Assembly: GCA_934098565.1 (NCBI GenBank)
Contig: CAKOON010000002.1
Location: 62,001 to 126,000, forward strand
From: an uncultured Bacilli bacterium
Lineage (GTDB): Bacteria; Bacillota_I; Bacilli_A; RF39; UBA660
Direction of reading: 5' to 3'
Length of the DNA: 64,000 nt
The translations under genes and the position numbers were made by a program. The first letter of the stretch is position 1. Every line of letters starts with the position of its first letter. Shown piece after piece: positions 51,242-59,732 of the stretch. Below the pieces are notes generated by a model. The model saw only the letters and a list, made by a program, of their open reading frames with translations, had not been told where the DNA came from and ran no database searches.

Positions 51242-52810
51242 ATGAAGAAAAATTATGCCTATTATGAAAATCCAAAGATTAATTCTTTTAAAGAACTAAT
51301 GAATCTTAGTATTAAAAAGCCAGAGGATATTGCTTTTTCTTACTTAGATAAGAATAAAGTTCTCGTTAATAAAACCTACCAAGAATTTTATGAAGATGTT
51401 AGATTAGTTAGTAATTATATAGCTAATCTCTATAACAATAAACATTTGGGATTAATTGGGGAAAATTCTTATAACTTTTTAGTGATTTTTATGAGTATTG
51501 TTATCAGTGGTAACTGTGCAGTTATAATTGACAAAGATTTAGATGTTACGGATATTAAGAGAATGCTAAAGAATACAAATACTAATACTTGTTTTTATTC
51601 TAAAGAATATTGTGGTTCTTTAGAGGGGATTGTAAGTAAAATGTATCCAATTGAAGAAGTAGATAGCTATAAGAGTGATAAAGATTTTATTAGATTTACT
51701 AATCCTAAGGATTGTAGTGTTATCTTCTTTACTTCGGGGACAACTGGTTTTAATAAAGCTGTTATGTTAAGTGAAGAAAATATCTGCTTTGATATATGGT
51801 CTTTAGCTAGTCTTTTTAAACCTAATGGGGCGGTGTATGCAGTATTACCTTTTCATCATTCCTTTGGTCTCATTACGGGAATTCTAAAACCTTTTTATTA
51901 TCATGTGCCAATTTTTATCAATAGTAGTCTTAAATCTTTACAGAAAGAGATGAAGTTAGCGAGTCCTAATACTATGTTTGTGGTACCTGTATTTATAGAA
52001 ACTTTCTATAAGACCATTTGGGCAACAGCCCGTCGAACTAAACAAGATAAGAAGTTAAAGCTAGGAATTAAGTTATCTAATAGTCTTTTAAAAATTGGTA
52101 TTGATATACGTAAGAAGTTATTTAAGTCTATAAGAGAGCAGTTTGGCAGCAACTTAGAATATTTTATTTGTGGTGGGGCTTATTTAGATAGTAAGTATGT
52201 TAAGTGGTTCCGCAGTATTGGTATTGAGATTCTAAATGGTTATGGCATTACGGAATGCAGTCCAGTAGTAGCAGTTAATCGTAATTTCTATGGCAAAGAC
52301 GGTTCGGTCGGTTTAATTGGTCGGGATATCGAAGTCAAAACAGTTAATGATGAGATTTTAGTTAAGGGTAAGAATGTTATGCTTGGTTATTATGGAGATA
52401 CTAAGAGTACGAAAGAAGTTTTAAGTGATGGGTGGTTTAAAACGGGCGATTTAGGATATGTTGATAAAGATGGTTTTCTCTTTATTACAGGAAGAAAGAA
52501 AAACTTAATCATTTTATCAAACGGGGAAAATATTTTACCGGAAATGATAGAAGAAAAACTATTAAAAGATAAAGGGGTTTGTGAGGTTGTTGTAGACTCT
52601 TTAAATAATCAGTTAGTAGCATATATTTATCCTAGTGAAGACTATTTAGGCAATAATACTTACTTTAATAATTTAATATATAAGTATAACAAGAATGTTC
52701 CTAAAAATCATCAGATAAGTAAGTGTATTCTAAGAACGGTAGAATTTAAGAAAAATAATAACCATAAGATTTTAAGAAATAAAGCGATGGAGGATAATGA
52801 TGAAAGATAA
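51242..52810 (+). CDS. AMP-dependent acyl-CoA/acyl-ACP ligase
   Basis: The 522-residue ANL-superfamily enzyme activates a carboxylic acid, probably a fatty acid, as an acyl-adenylate and transfers it to a thiol. Seen in order: the P-loop VIFFTSGTTGFNKAVMLSEE near residue 164, FHHSFGL, GGAYLDSKYV, the adenylate motif GYGITECSPV, WFKTGDLGYVDKDGFLFITG with the hinge Asp, and the catalytic Lys region (NHKILRNK) at the end. ATG 51242 follows GAAGGGG; ATG 51227 lies too near the promoter. The carrier protein gene overlaps its end, so transfer to that ACP is likely. Confidence 0.88.
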   Translation: MKKNYAYYENPKINSFKELMNLSIKKPEDIAFSYLDKNKVLVNKTYQEFYEDVRLVSNYIANLYNNKHLGLIGENSYNFLVIFMSIVISGNCAVIIDKDLDVTDIKRMLKNTNTNTCFYSKEYCGSLEGIVSKMYPIEEVDSYKSDKDFIRFTNPKDCSVIFFTSGTTGFNKAVMLSEENICFDIWSLASLFKPNGAVYAVLPFHHSFGLITGILKPFYYHVPIFINSSLKSLQKEMKLASPNTMFVVPVFIETFYKTIWATARRTKQDKKLKLGIKLSNSLLKIGIDIRKKLFKSIREQFGSNLEYFICGGAYLDSKYVKWFRSIGIEILNGYGITECSPVVAVNRNFYGKDGSVGLIGRDIEVKTVNDEILVKGKNVMLGYYGDTKSTKEVLSDGWFKTGDLGYVDKDGFLFITGRKKNLIILSNGENILPEMIEEKLLKDKGVCEVVVDSLNNQLVAYIYPSEDYLGNNTYFNNLIYKYNKNVPKNHQISKCILRTVEFKKNNNHKILRNKAMEDNDER

Positions 52811-53036
52811 AAAAATATTAACTAGTGATGTTATTAAATTAATTAGTGAGATTTGTGAAATTCCCGAAGAAAAGATTAGTGAAAAGTCTAATTTAACAAC
52901 TGATCTAGAGTTAGAGTCTTTAGATATAGTGACCTTAATTAGTGAATGTGAGGATAGATATCATTTAACAATTCCTGATAAAGATATTAAGACTTTACAA
53001 ACGGTTAAAGATATTGTTGATTATTTAAATAAATAA
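52800..53036 (+). CDS. Acyl carrier protein
   Basis: The 78-residue protein is a phosphopantetheine carrier: DLELESLDIVTLISECEDRY contains the Ser (residue 38-40, in ESLD where DSL is usual) that receives the cofactor, and the IPDKDIKTLQTVKDIVDYL ending is typical. GGAGG lies seven bases before ATG 52800; ATG 52797 in the same frame is too close. It overlaps the ligase gene and the phosphopantetheinyl transferase gene by a few bases. It differs from a housekeeping ACP in its context, which suggests a dedicated carrier. Confidence 0.9.
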   Translation: MKDKKILTSDVIKLISEICEIPEEKISEKSNLTTDLELESLDIVTLISECEDRYHLTIPDKDIKTLQTVKDIVDYLNK

Positions 53037-53482
53037 TGATGAAGTTATATATTAAAGAAGATATAACAACTAAAGAACTTATGGAGTTAATTGCCTTAGA
53101 TAATGGCTTAGAGTCTTATGAAGTATTGAGGACAAATAATGGGAAGCCTTATTTTAAGAATAGTAATGTTTATTTTAGTCTTAGTGATAAGGATAATCTT
53201 GTAGTGGGAGTAAGTTCTACTAAAAATGTTGGTATTGATATAGAAAGACTTAGTTATAGACCTAAGGTTGTTAAGTACTTTTTTAATGCTAAGGAACAAG
53301 AATTAATTCAAAATAGTTCGGATAAGGCTTATCTTTTTACGAAGATTTGGGTTAAGAAAGAAGCTATTTTAAAGATGAAGGGATTAACTCTTGAAAGTAT
53401 TAGGGATATAGATACTACTAAAGAAGATAAGTTTTATTTAGAAGAGTATAAGTCTTATTTAATAGGATATATAGAGGAGTAA
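53036..53482 (+). CDS. 4'-phosphopantetheinyl transferase (Sfp-like)
   Basis: This 148-residue enzyme moves phosphopantetheine from CoA to the Ser of carrier proteins. The magnesium motif GIDIERL (near residue 67) and WVKKEAILKMKG (around residue 109) are the two signature motifs of the Sfp/AcpT group, and NGKPYF with VYFSLSDKD match the conserved upstream parts. It is short for the family (Sfp has 224). The gene starts on the last base of the ACP stop codon (TAATG), so it is probably the dedicated activator of that ACP. Confidence 0.88.
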   Translation: MMKLYIKEDITTKELMELIALDNGLESYEVLRTNNGKPYFKNSNVYFSLSDKDNLVVGVSSTKNVGIDIERLSYRPKVVKYFFNAKEQELIQNSSDKAYLFTKIWVKKEAILKMKGLTLESIRDIDTTKEDKFYLEEYKSYLIGYIEE

Positions 53483-53485
53483 GAG

Positions 53486-55240
53486 ATGAATTTATTATAT
53501 TGTGGAGATAGTAATATCAAGGATGGGTTATATCTATCTATAAAGTCTATTTTAAAAGTAGAAAAAGGTATCTTAAATATTTATGTTTTATCAATGAATT
53601 ATTTAAATTATAAGATTATTGATAGAGAGTTTATAGAAGCTTTAGATACTTTAGTGAAGAGTGTTAATAAAGATAGTAAGGTTAGTCTTATTGACATGAG
53701 TGAAGTTTATAAGAATAATGAGTGTAAGGCGAATAAAGATACTTTGTTTACTCCTTATTGTATGTTAAGATTATATGCTGATCTAGTAGAATTACCTAGG
53801 AAGATATTGTATTTAGATACTGATGTTTTAGCTTATAAGAGTTTTAGAGAGTTTTATGACATAGATAATAGTACTTATGAAATAGTTGGGACTTTAGATT
53901 ACTATGGTAGTCATATTTATAAGAAGAATATCTTTAAGAAGGATTATTTAAATTCGGGAGTTTTACTACTTAATTTAGATTTATTAAAGAAAAATGATAT
54001 CTTAAAGAAGGCTAGAAAGTTGTGTGCTAGTAAAAAAATGTTGCTGCCAGACCAAAGTGCTTTAAATATTCTTTGTAAACATAAGCTTGTTGTTGATAGA
54101 AAGTATAATGAACAAAAAAGTATGCAGAGTGATACTGTTCTTAGACACTTTACAACGACTTTTAAGTTCTTTCCGATGATAAAGACCCAAAAGGTTAAGC
54201 CTTGGCAGATTGATAGAGTTCATGATATTTTGAATTGTCATGAGTTTGACTGGTTACTTGATGAATATAAGGAGTGGAAAATGAAAAACAGTAAGATAAT
54301 ACCAGTATTTTTTACTATTGATGATAACTTTGCCCCTTTCTTAAGTGTGGCGGTTAAGTCTTTGTTAGATAATGCTAGTCATGAGTATTTTTATAATATT
54401 CATATTGTTAATAATGGCTTGAGTGCCGAAAATAAAGAAAAAATCTCGAGTTTAGAAACAGATTATTCCAAGATTATCTTTAATAACATGGATGAAAGGT
54501 TAAAGGCGATTACGGATAAAAAAGGAACTAGACTTCGGGAAGATTATTTTAGTTTAGCAATTTTCTTTAGAATATTTATTCCGGATTGTTTTAAAGAATA
54601 CGATAAAGCTTTATATATTGATAGTGATACTTTAGTAACGGATGATATTAGTAAGTTATATAATACCAATTTAGAAGGTAACTATATTGGGGGATGTGTT
54701 GATACTTCATGTTTTCCGGTTAAAGATATAACTAATTATTTTACTAATGGTGTTGGGGTTGATTACCGAGAATATATTAATTCAGGGGTAATTCTATTTG
54801 ATATGAAAACTTTAAGAGATAAAAAGTTTGCAGAGAAGTTTTTATATTTATTTAATAAGTATAATTTTGGTAATGTTGATCCTGATCAGTCTTATATAAA
54901 TGCTATTCTAAAAGGACATATTAAGTATTTAGATGGTAGATGGGATACCATGCCTGTTGATGGGGATAAAGAAATTCCAAACCCTGGGATAGTGCATTTT
55001 AACTTATTTAAGAAACCATGGCATTATGATAATGTTATGTATGAAAAAGACTTCTGGAAGTGTGCTAAAAAGACCCCTTATTATAAAGAAATAAAGATGA
55101 TTAAAGATAATTATACTGATGATGATAAGAAAAAAGATGATGAGTGTTTAGAAGCTATGTTAAAGAGATGTCGAGAAATAGTTAATGATGAAGTTACTTT
55201 TAAGAGTGTATTCGATAGTGGGAAAGAAGAGAGATTATGA
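53486..55240 (+). CDS. Tandem GT8-family glycosyltransferase
   Basis: The 584-residue protein has two retaining GT-A domains of family GT8. In the first (residues 1-270), LLYCGDSNIKDGLYLSIKSI and RKILYLDTDVLAYK carry the nucleotide-sugar and DxD motifs. In the second (about 270-560) these are VFFTIDDNFAPFLSVAVKSL and KALYIDSDTLVTD. LNSGVLLLN / INSGVILFD and PDQSALN / PDQSYIN occur in both halves, as does the late His region (GIVHFNLFKKPWH). Both DxD motifs are intact, so two sugar transfers are possible. No membrane segment. Neighbours suggest an acylated or lipid acceptor. Confidence 0.9.
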   Translation: MNLLYCGDSNIKDGLYLSIKSILKVEKGILNIYVLSMNYLNYKIIDREFIEALDTLVKSVNKDSKVSLIDMSEVYKNNECKANKDTLFTPYCMLRLYADLVELPRKILYLDTDVLAYKSFREFYDIDNSTYEIVGTLDYYGSHIYKKNIFKKDYLNSGVLLLNLDLLKKNDILKKARKLCASKKMLLPDQSALNILCKHKLVVDRKYNEQKSMQSDTVLRHFTTTFKFFPMIKTQKVKPWQIDRVHDILNCHEFDWLLDEYKEWKMKNSKIIPVFFTIDDNFAPFLSVAVKSLLDNASHEYFYNIHIVNNGLSAENKEKISSLETDYSKIIFNNMDERLKAITDKKGTRLREDYFSLAIFFRIFIPDCFKEYDKALYIDSDTLVTDDISKLYNTNLEGNYIGGCVDTSCFPVKDITNYFTNGVGVDYREYINSGVILFDMKTLRDKKFAEKFLYLFNKYNFGNVDPDQSYINAILKGHIKYLDGRWDTMPVDGDKEIPNPGIVHFNLFKKPWHYDNVMYEKDFWKCAKKTPYYKEIKMIKDNYTDDDKKKDDECLEAMLKRCREIVNDEVTFKSVFDSGKEERL

Positions 55241-56100
55241 TTATTGGTGGTTCTAAAAAAGAAGTTATTAAGAATATAGAGACTAATACTATAAATAAAG
55301 AACTAAATAAAAAAGTAGAAGTTAATGATGCTTCCCTGTCAGATGAAGAGATTACTAAGTTACTTGATACTTTCTATAAGAATAAGAGTAAAAAAGTAAG
55401 ATATAGTTTAAAACATATGATAGCTAATATGACTGTTAGTAAGTATATGAAACTCTTAGATAAAGATATAACTATTAAAGGATTAGATACTATTAAAGAC
55501 TTAGATTTAAGTAAAGGTGCTATTATTACTAGTAATCATTTTAATCCTTTGGATACTTTTATTATTAGAAAGTTAGTAGAGAAGGTCTTGAAGAAAGAGT
55601 TATATATTGTTATTCAAGATACTAATTTAGCCATGACTGGAAGTTTAGGATTCTTAATGAATTATACGAATACTATTCCCGTTAGTAAGAGTCCAACGTA
55701 TTTAGCGGGTACTTTTAAAGAAAATTTAAGAAAGATACTTAGTGATGGGAATGTGGTCTTAATATATCCAGAAGAGGAAATGTGGTTTAATTATAGAAAG
55801 ATACGTCCTCTTAAAAGAGGAGCTTATCAGTATGCGGCGATTTTAAATGTTCCTATAATTTCTTGTTTTACGAAGATAATAGATACGGATATTTTAGATA
55901 ATGAAGAATTTAATAAGACTATTTATGAATTAAATGTCTTAGGATATATATATCCTAATAAGGATATAAGTCCTAGAGTTAATAGTATTAATATGTTAAA
56001 TGAAGATTATACTTGGAAGAAAAAAGCTTATGAAGAGGCTTATGGTAAGTCTTTAGATTATACTTTCTCTAAAGATGATATTGCAGGTTATAGGTGGTAA
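55237..56100 (+). CDS. PlsC-type acyltransferase
   Basis: The 287-residue protein belongs to the lysophospholipid/1-acylglycerol-phosphate acyltransferase group. It has a weakly conserved N-terminus, then TSNHFNPLDTFI with the catalytic NHxxxxD block near residue 90, YTNTIPVSKSP, and LIYPEEEMWF in place of the usual FPEGTRS block, then RPLKRGAYQYAAILNVPIIS. The changed substrate block suggests an unusual acceptor. Its ATG overlaps the glycosyltransferase stop by 4 bp and it closes the operon. A terminator starts at its stop codon. Confidence 0.85.
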   Translation: MIIGGSKKEVIKNIETNTINKELNKKVEVNDASLSDEEITKLLDTFYKNKSKKVRYSLKHMIANMTVSKYMKLLDKDITIKGLDTIKDLDLSKGAIITSNHFNPLDTFIIRKLVEKVLKKELYIVIQDTNLAMTGSLGFLMNYTNTIPVSKSPTYLAGTFKENLRKILSDGNVVLIYPEEEMWFNYRKIRPLKRGAYQYAAILNVPIISCFTKIIDTDILDNEEFNKTIYELNVLGYIYPNKDISPRVNSINMLNEDYTWKKKAYEEAYGKSLDYTFSKDDIAGYRW

Positions 56101-56122
56101 GGAGTACGTGATACTTCTTTTT
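56099..56122 (+). terminator. Terminator of the acyl-glycolipid operon
   Basis: AAGGAGTA (56099-56106, includes the stop codon's last bases) pairs with TACTTCTT (56112-56119), followed by Ts. Confidence 0.8.
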
Positions 56123-56300
56123 TTGGATATAAATTATAAAGTAGAAAGTTGTAAGAGTTTTAGAGCTAGAAATCATAACAATCAGGTATTTATAATTTTT
56201 TTATACAAATATTTTTGATGTGTCTAAATTTTAAAACTTTGTTATCACAGAGAAAATAAGCTATGTTAAAATAATTTTTGAAAGGTAGAAGTAGTGTGAT

Positions 56301-57656
56301 ATGAATGAAAAATTAAAAAGAGAAGAAGCTATTTTAAAGTGGAAATTAAAGAAAAAACAACATCTAAGAATGAACCGACTAGCAGTTGGTATTCCTTGTT
56401 TAATTGTTTTAGTATGTGCTATGTATTGGACGCACTCTCTATTTTTTGCGAGTAAGGAAGAAGAGGTTATAAGAACAGTTGTAGGTGATTTTAAGACGGG
56501 AGATGTTATTATAGGAGCTTATATAGATGGGACTTATAGTAGTAATTTTCCTACTAAGGCTTCTGGCTATATAGTTGATAAAGTAGAATGTGATAACGGT
56601 TCTACTGGGAGTTGGGATAGTAATAATTGGGATTTAAATGTATCGGGAATAACCAAAAGAACTAAGTGCAGTGTTTACTTTAAACAATTACCTGTAACTG
56701 ATAGAATTATTGCATCAGTTGATAAAAATAATAATTGTCCAACACTTAATAGTGATGGTACTGTTAACATAACAGCGGCCGAAGCTACCAATGGCTATGT
56801 TTGTAGTGCTAAAGATGCTTATGGAACTAGTTATTATTTTCGAGGTAACGTTTCTAATAACTATGTGAAGTTTGCTAACTTTTATTGGCGTATTTTAAGA
56901 ATAAATGGTGATGGTACTATTAGACTTATTTATGATGGGACAACAGCCCATGCTAATGGAGAGGCTTCGGAAGATAGAATGATTGGTACTAGTGATTATA
57001 ATACTGCTTATAATGATAATGCTTATGTAGGATATATGTATGGTACTCCTGGTAGTTCTTCTTATAGTGCAACGCATACTAATACTAATGATTCAACTAT
57101 TAAGACATATATTGATACTTGGTATACAACTAATTTAAGTGCTTATGCTTCTTATCTAGCTGATAATGTTTTCTGTAATGACCGTCAGCCAAGTGCTTTT
57201 AGTGATTTAACCCATAAAAATTATGGCTATGGGCGTAATTCTACTTACTATCGTTGGGCTAGAGGACCTTGGGATGGTTCAAGTTATGCTAATATTTATG
57301 TTAACTTAACTTGTGCTCAAAAGAATGATGCTTTTACAGTAAGTGATACAACACATGGTAATGGGGCATTAAAATATCCCACGGGTTTAATTTCTGCTGA
57401 TGAAGCGGTTTTAGCGGGTACTTGGAGTAGTGCTAATAGTGGTTACTATCTTTATACTGGTAGTCAGTATTGGACTGCTTCTGCTGGTAGTTTTACGGCT
57501 GTTGCTTCTGGTAACAGAATGATAAGTGATGATGGTTCTTCACCAAACTTTAGTTTAGTTAATTTAAGTATTGGTGTTAAACCGGTTATTAACTTAAAAG
57601 CTAATTCTTTAACTGGGGGGATTGGTACTATGGATAATCCATACATATATTATTAA
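56301..57656 (+). CDS. Membrane-anchored surface protein, DUF6273-like (paralogue A)
   Basis: The 451-residue protein has a basic cytoplasmic start, a membrane segment (about residues 29-51, LAVGIPCLIVLVCAMYWTH), and a first outer domain (VVGDFKTGDVIIGAYIDGTY ... CSVYFK, about 62-135) shared with the protein at 58149. The C-terminal domain (YYFRGNVSNNYVKFANFYWR ... SQYWTASAG ... IGVKPVINLKA) is also seen at 25880. It is Tyr-, Asn- and Ser-rich with scattered Cys. Probably an extracellular recognition or adhesion protein. The anchor is type II-like, with no clear cleavage site. The ribosome site is weak. Confidence 0.65.
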   Translation: MNEKLKREEAILKWKLKKKQHLRMNRLAVGIPCLIVLVCAMYWTHSLFFASKEEEVIRTVVGDFKTGDVIIGAYIDGTYSSNFPTKASGYIVDKVECDNGSTGSWDSNNWDLNVSGITKRTKCSVYFKQLPVTDRIIASVDKNNNCPTLNSDGTVNITAAEATNGYVCSAKDAYGTSYYFRGNVSNNYVKFANFYWRILRINGDGTIRLIYDGTTAHANGEASEDRMIGTSDYNTAYNDNAYVGYMYGTPGSSSYSATHTNTNDSTIKTYIDTWYTTNLSAYASYLADNVFCNDRQPSAFSDLTHKNYGYGRNSTYYRWARGPWDGSSYANIYVNLTCAQKNDAFTVSDTTHGNGALKYPTGLISADEAVLAGTWSSANSGYYLYTGSQYWTASAGSFTAVASGNRMISDDGSSPNFSLVNLSIGVKPVINLKANSLTGGIGTMDNPYIYY

Positions 57657-57683
57657 TTAAAAGATTTAAATAAAACCTAGTGT

Positions 57684-57716
57684 AAGAAGAGATGATAAAA
57701 TTTCATCTCTTTTTTG
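57684..57716 (+). terminator. Terminator after surface protein paralogue A
   Basis: AAGAGATGA and TCATCTCTT pair around TAAAATT, followed by TTTT, just downstream of the stop at 57656. Confidence 0.85.
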
Positions 57717-57765
57717 AGGTATAAAATTTAAAATTATGGGTATTCTAATCAAATAGCAAGACTTT

Positions 57766-58058
57766 TTTCATAGAGTTGCAAACTCTATGAAAGCGAAAAT
57801 ACGTTGGTATTTTTAATTTATAAGATAATTTTATCATAGAAAATGGGCTTTTTAAAGCCTAAATTGAGTAGAAAAAAAAGGCTTTTGTAGTCAAATTTTT
57901 AGTCAAAGAAATGTCTTTCCAGCCTAAGTGAATACTGGAATTGAAGAAGGTTAATATGACTTTAATTTTAAAGCTATTGTAGTCAAAATTATAGTCAAAA
58001 TGCTTTTTCAGGCCAGTATTCACCGTGTATTTTCATAGAGTTTGCAACTCTATGAAAA
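57766..58058. repeat. Structured non-coding element bounded by two mirror palindromes
   Basis: TTTCATAGAGTT-GCA-AACTCTATGAAA (57766-57792) and its exact reverse complement TTTCATAGAGTT-TGC-AACTCTATGAAA (58031-58057) flank about 240 bp. Inside, GTGAATACTGG (57928-57938) is complementary to CCAGTATTCAC (58013-58023). Two imperfect direct repeats start TTGTAGTCAAA (57885 and 57977), and GGCTTTTTAAAGCC (near 57846) is a palindrome. No coding sequence. It could be a small non-autonomous mobile element, a structured RNA or a recombination site. Confidence 0.7.
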
Positions 58059-58148
58059 GTGTCAAGAAATGTAAAGCGTATGATATTTTTAATATTGGGT
58101 AGTCTATAAGTGTCAGTAGTTTATAGACAGAAAGGATTTCTGGAATAT

Positions 58149-59510
58149 ATGAAAAAATTTGATAGGGATAAGTATTTAAAAAGATTAAAGTTTAAGAGAG
58201 CATGGCGTAGGTATGAAAGATATTTTTATATAGGCGTTCCTTGTTTAATGATTATTATCTTAGGAATATATTTTACTTATTCAAAGTTTAGTAGTTCTAA
58301 AGAAGAAGAGGTTGTAAGAACAACTGTTGGTGAGTTTATCCATGGTGATGTGGTAATCGGAGCTTATATAGATGGTGAGTATTCTAAAACTATTCCCGGT
58401 AAGAATGATGGTTATGTTGTTAAAAATGTAGTCTGCGATAATGGCACAGTTGGTACTTGGGACAATGATAAATGGGGATTGCTTACTACTAATATGACTA
58501 AGAGAAGTAAATGCAATGTTTATTTTGAGATTAAGAAGACATTAGTTAATGTTGTTACTAAAGCAAGTAGTGATACAAGCATGTTTGCGGCAGATGATAA
58601 GGATAGTAACATAAGATATATAGGAGCAGCCCCAAGTAATTATTTGTACTTTAATTGTAGTGATTATAATAATCAAACGGATAGTACCTGTGAAAAGTGG
58701 CGAATAATAGGTGTGTTCAACAATATAATTAAGAGTGATGGAACAAAGGAAAATCTTGTTAAAATAATAAGGGATGAAGGTATTGGAAAATATTCTTGGG
58801 ATAATAAAAATACTTCAACTGGAGCAGAAACTGCTTACGGGAAGAATGATTGGACAACAGCAAGATTAAATTATTTATTAAACCCAGGCCATGACAGTGA
58901 GTCAATAGGCGGCTCATTATACTATAATGCAAAAAGTGGGACTTGCTATTATGGCAAAAATAATGCAACTACTTCGTGCGATTTTACGTCGACAGGATTA
59001 AAAAATGATACAACAAGAAATGCAATCGAAGAAATAGTGTGGAATATAGGGGGGGTTAGTTCATCATATTTTGGCGAAACTTCAAGTATGTTCTATGAAA
59101 GCGAAAGAGGAACAACAGTATACACTGGTCGTCCAACAACATGGACAGGTAAAATAGGTTTAATGTATCCAAGTGATTATGGATATGCAACCGCTGGAGG
59201 GCCTACTACAAACAGAACCTCTTGTTTAGAGAATAACTTGAGCCGTTGGAGTAATTCATCATATAGTGATTGTAAGGAAAATGACTATCTTTATAAACCA
59301 AGTTATAATCAATGGACATTAACGCCTTACGCGGGCTTTGCCGACACTTCATTCAGAGTAGACCCGACCGGCCATGTCATGGGTAACGGCTTTGTGTACT
59401 ATGACAGTGGTTATTCCATGAGCGTTTATCCAACTTTATATTTAAAATCAAATATTTTAGTAAAATCCGGTAATGGAACAAGTACGAGTCCATACAAATT
59501 GGAAATGTAG
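58149..59510 (+). CDS. Membrane-anchored surface protein, DUF6273-like (paralogue B)
   Basis: The 453-residue product from ATG 58149 (MKKFDRDKYLKRLKFKRAWR) has a basic start, a membrane segment (about residues 27-48, FYIGVPCLMIIILGIYFTY), then the first outer domain shared with paralogue A (TTVGEFIHGDVVIGAYIDGE ... KCNVYFE). The C-terminal domain has NYLYFNCSDYNNQ, KWRIIGVF, SIGGSLYYNAKSG, QWTLTPYAG and VYPTLYLKSNILVKSGNGTS. It is related to the C-domains at 25880 and 56301 but more divergent. A longer frame from 58110 is open but has no ribosome site. Likely the same class of surface protein. Confidence 0.65.
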   Translation: MKKFDRDKYLKRLKFKRAWRRYERYFYIGVPCLMIIILGIYFTYSKFSSSKEEEVVRTTVGEFIHGDVVIGAYIDGEYSKTIPGKNDGYVVKNVVCDNGTVGTWDNDKWGLLTTNMTKRSKCNVYFEIKKTLVNVVTKASSDTSMFAADDKDSNIRYIGAAPSNYLYFNCSDYNNQTDSTCEKWRIIGVFNNIIKSDGTKENLVKIIRDEGIGKYSWDNKNTSTGAETAYGKNDWTTARLNYLLNPGHDSESIGGSLYYNAKSGTCYYGKNNATTSCDFTSTGLKNDTTRNAIEEIVWNIGGVSSSYFGETSSMFYESERGTTVYTGRPTTWTGKIGLMYPSDYGYATAGGPTTNRTSCLENNLSRWSNSSYSDCKENDYLYKPSYNQWTLTPYAGFADTSFRVDPTGHVMGNGFVYYDSGYSMSVYPTLYLKSNILVKSGNGTSTSPYKLEM

Positions 59511-59679
59511 AAAACAGTAAACGATGGTTGAACGGGTGGAGACTTTAGAACAGGGGCTAATGAATATAAAACTTAGAGGTGATGGAAAAGGCAATGGGCT
59601 GTAGCCCTTCGCAAAAGTTTGTATTTTAGATGATATAGATAGGTAAGTTAAAGGAAAACTCTTTACTTTTGAATACTTA

Positions 59680-59708
59680 TTGTAAATAATAACTAGTTTA
59701 GATATAAT
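59680..59708 (+). promoter_or_regulatory. Promoter of the HipA-like gene
   Basis: TTGTAA (59680-59685), 17-bp spacer, TATAAT (59703-59708), then GAGAGGAG as ribosome site. The preceding 59511-59670 holds no gene; GGGCTGTAGCCC near 59597 is a small hairpin. Confidence 0.7.
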
Positions 59709-59732
59709 TATTTCAGAGAGGAGTATATTCAT

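Noticed and set aside
51242..53036. Reading the ligase and carrier as a dltA-dltC D-alanylation pair
   Set aside because: The ligase has acyl-CoA-ligase-like motifs and length, and DltB and DltD are absent; PPTase, GT8 and PlsC-type genes point to lipid chemistry.
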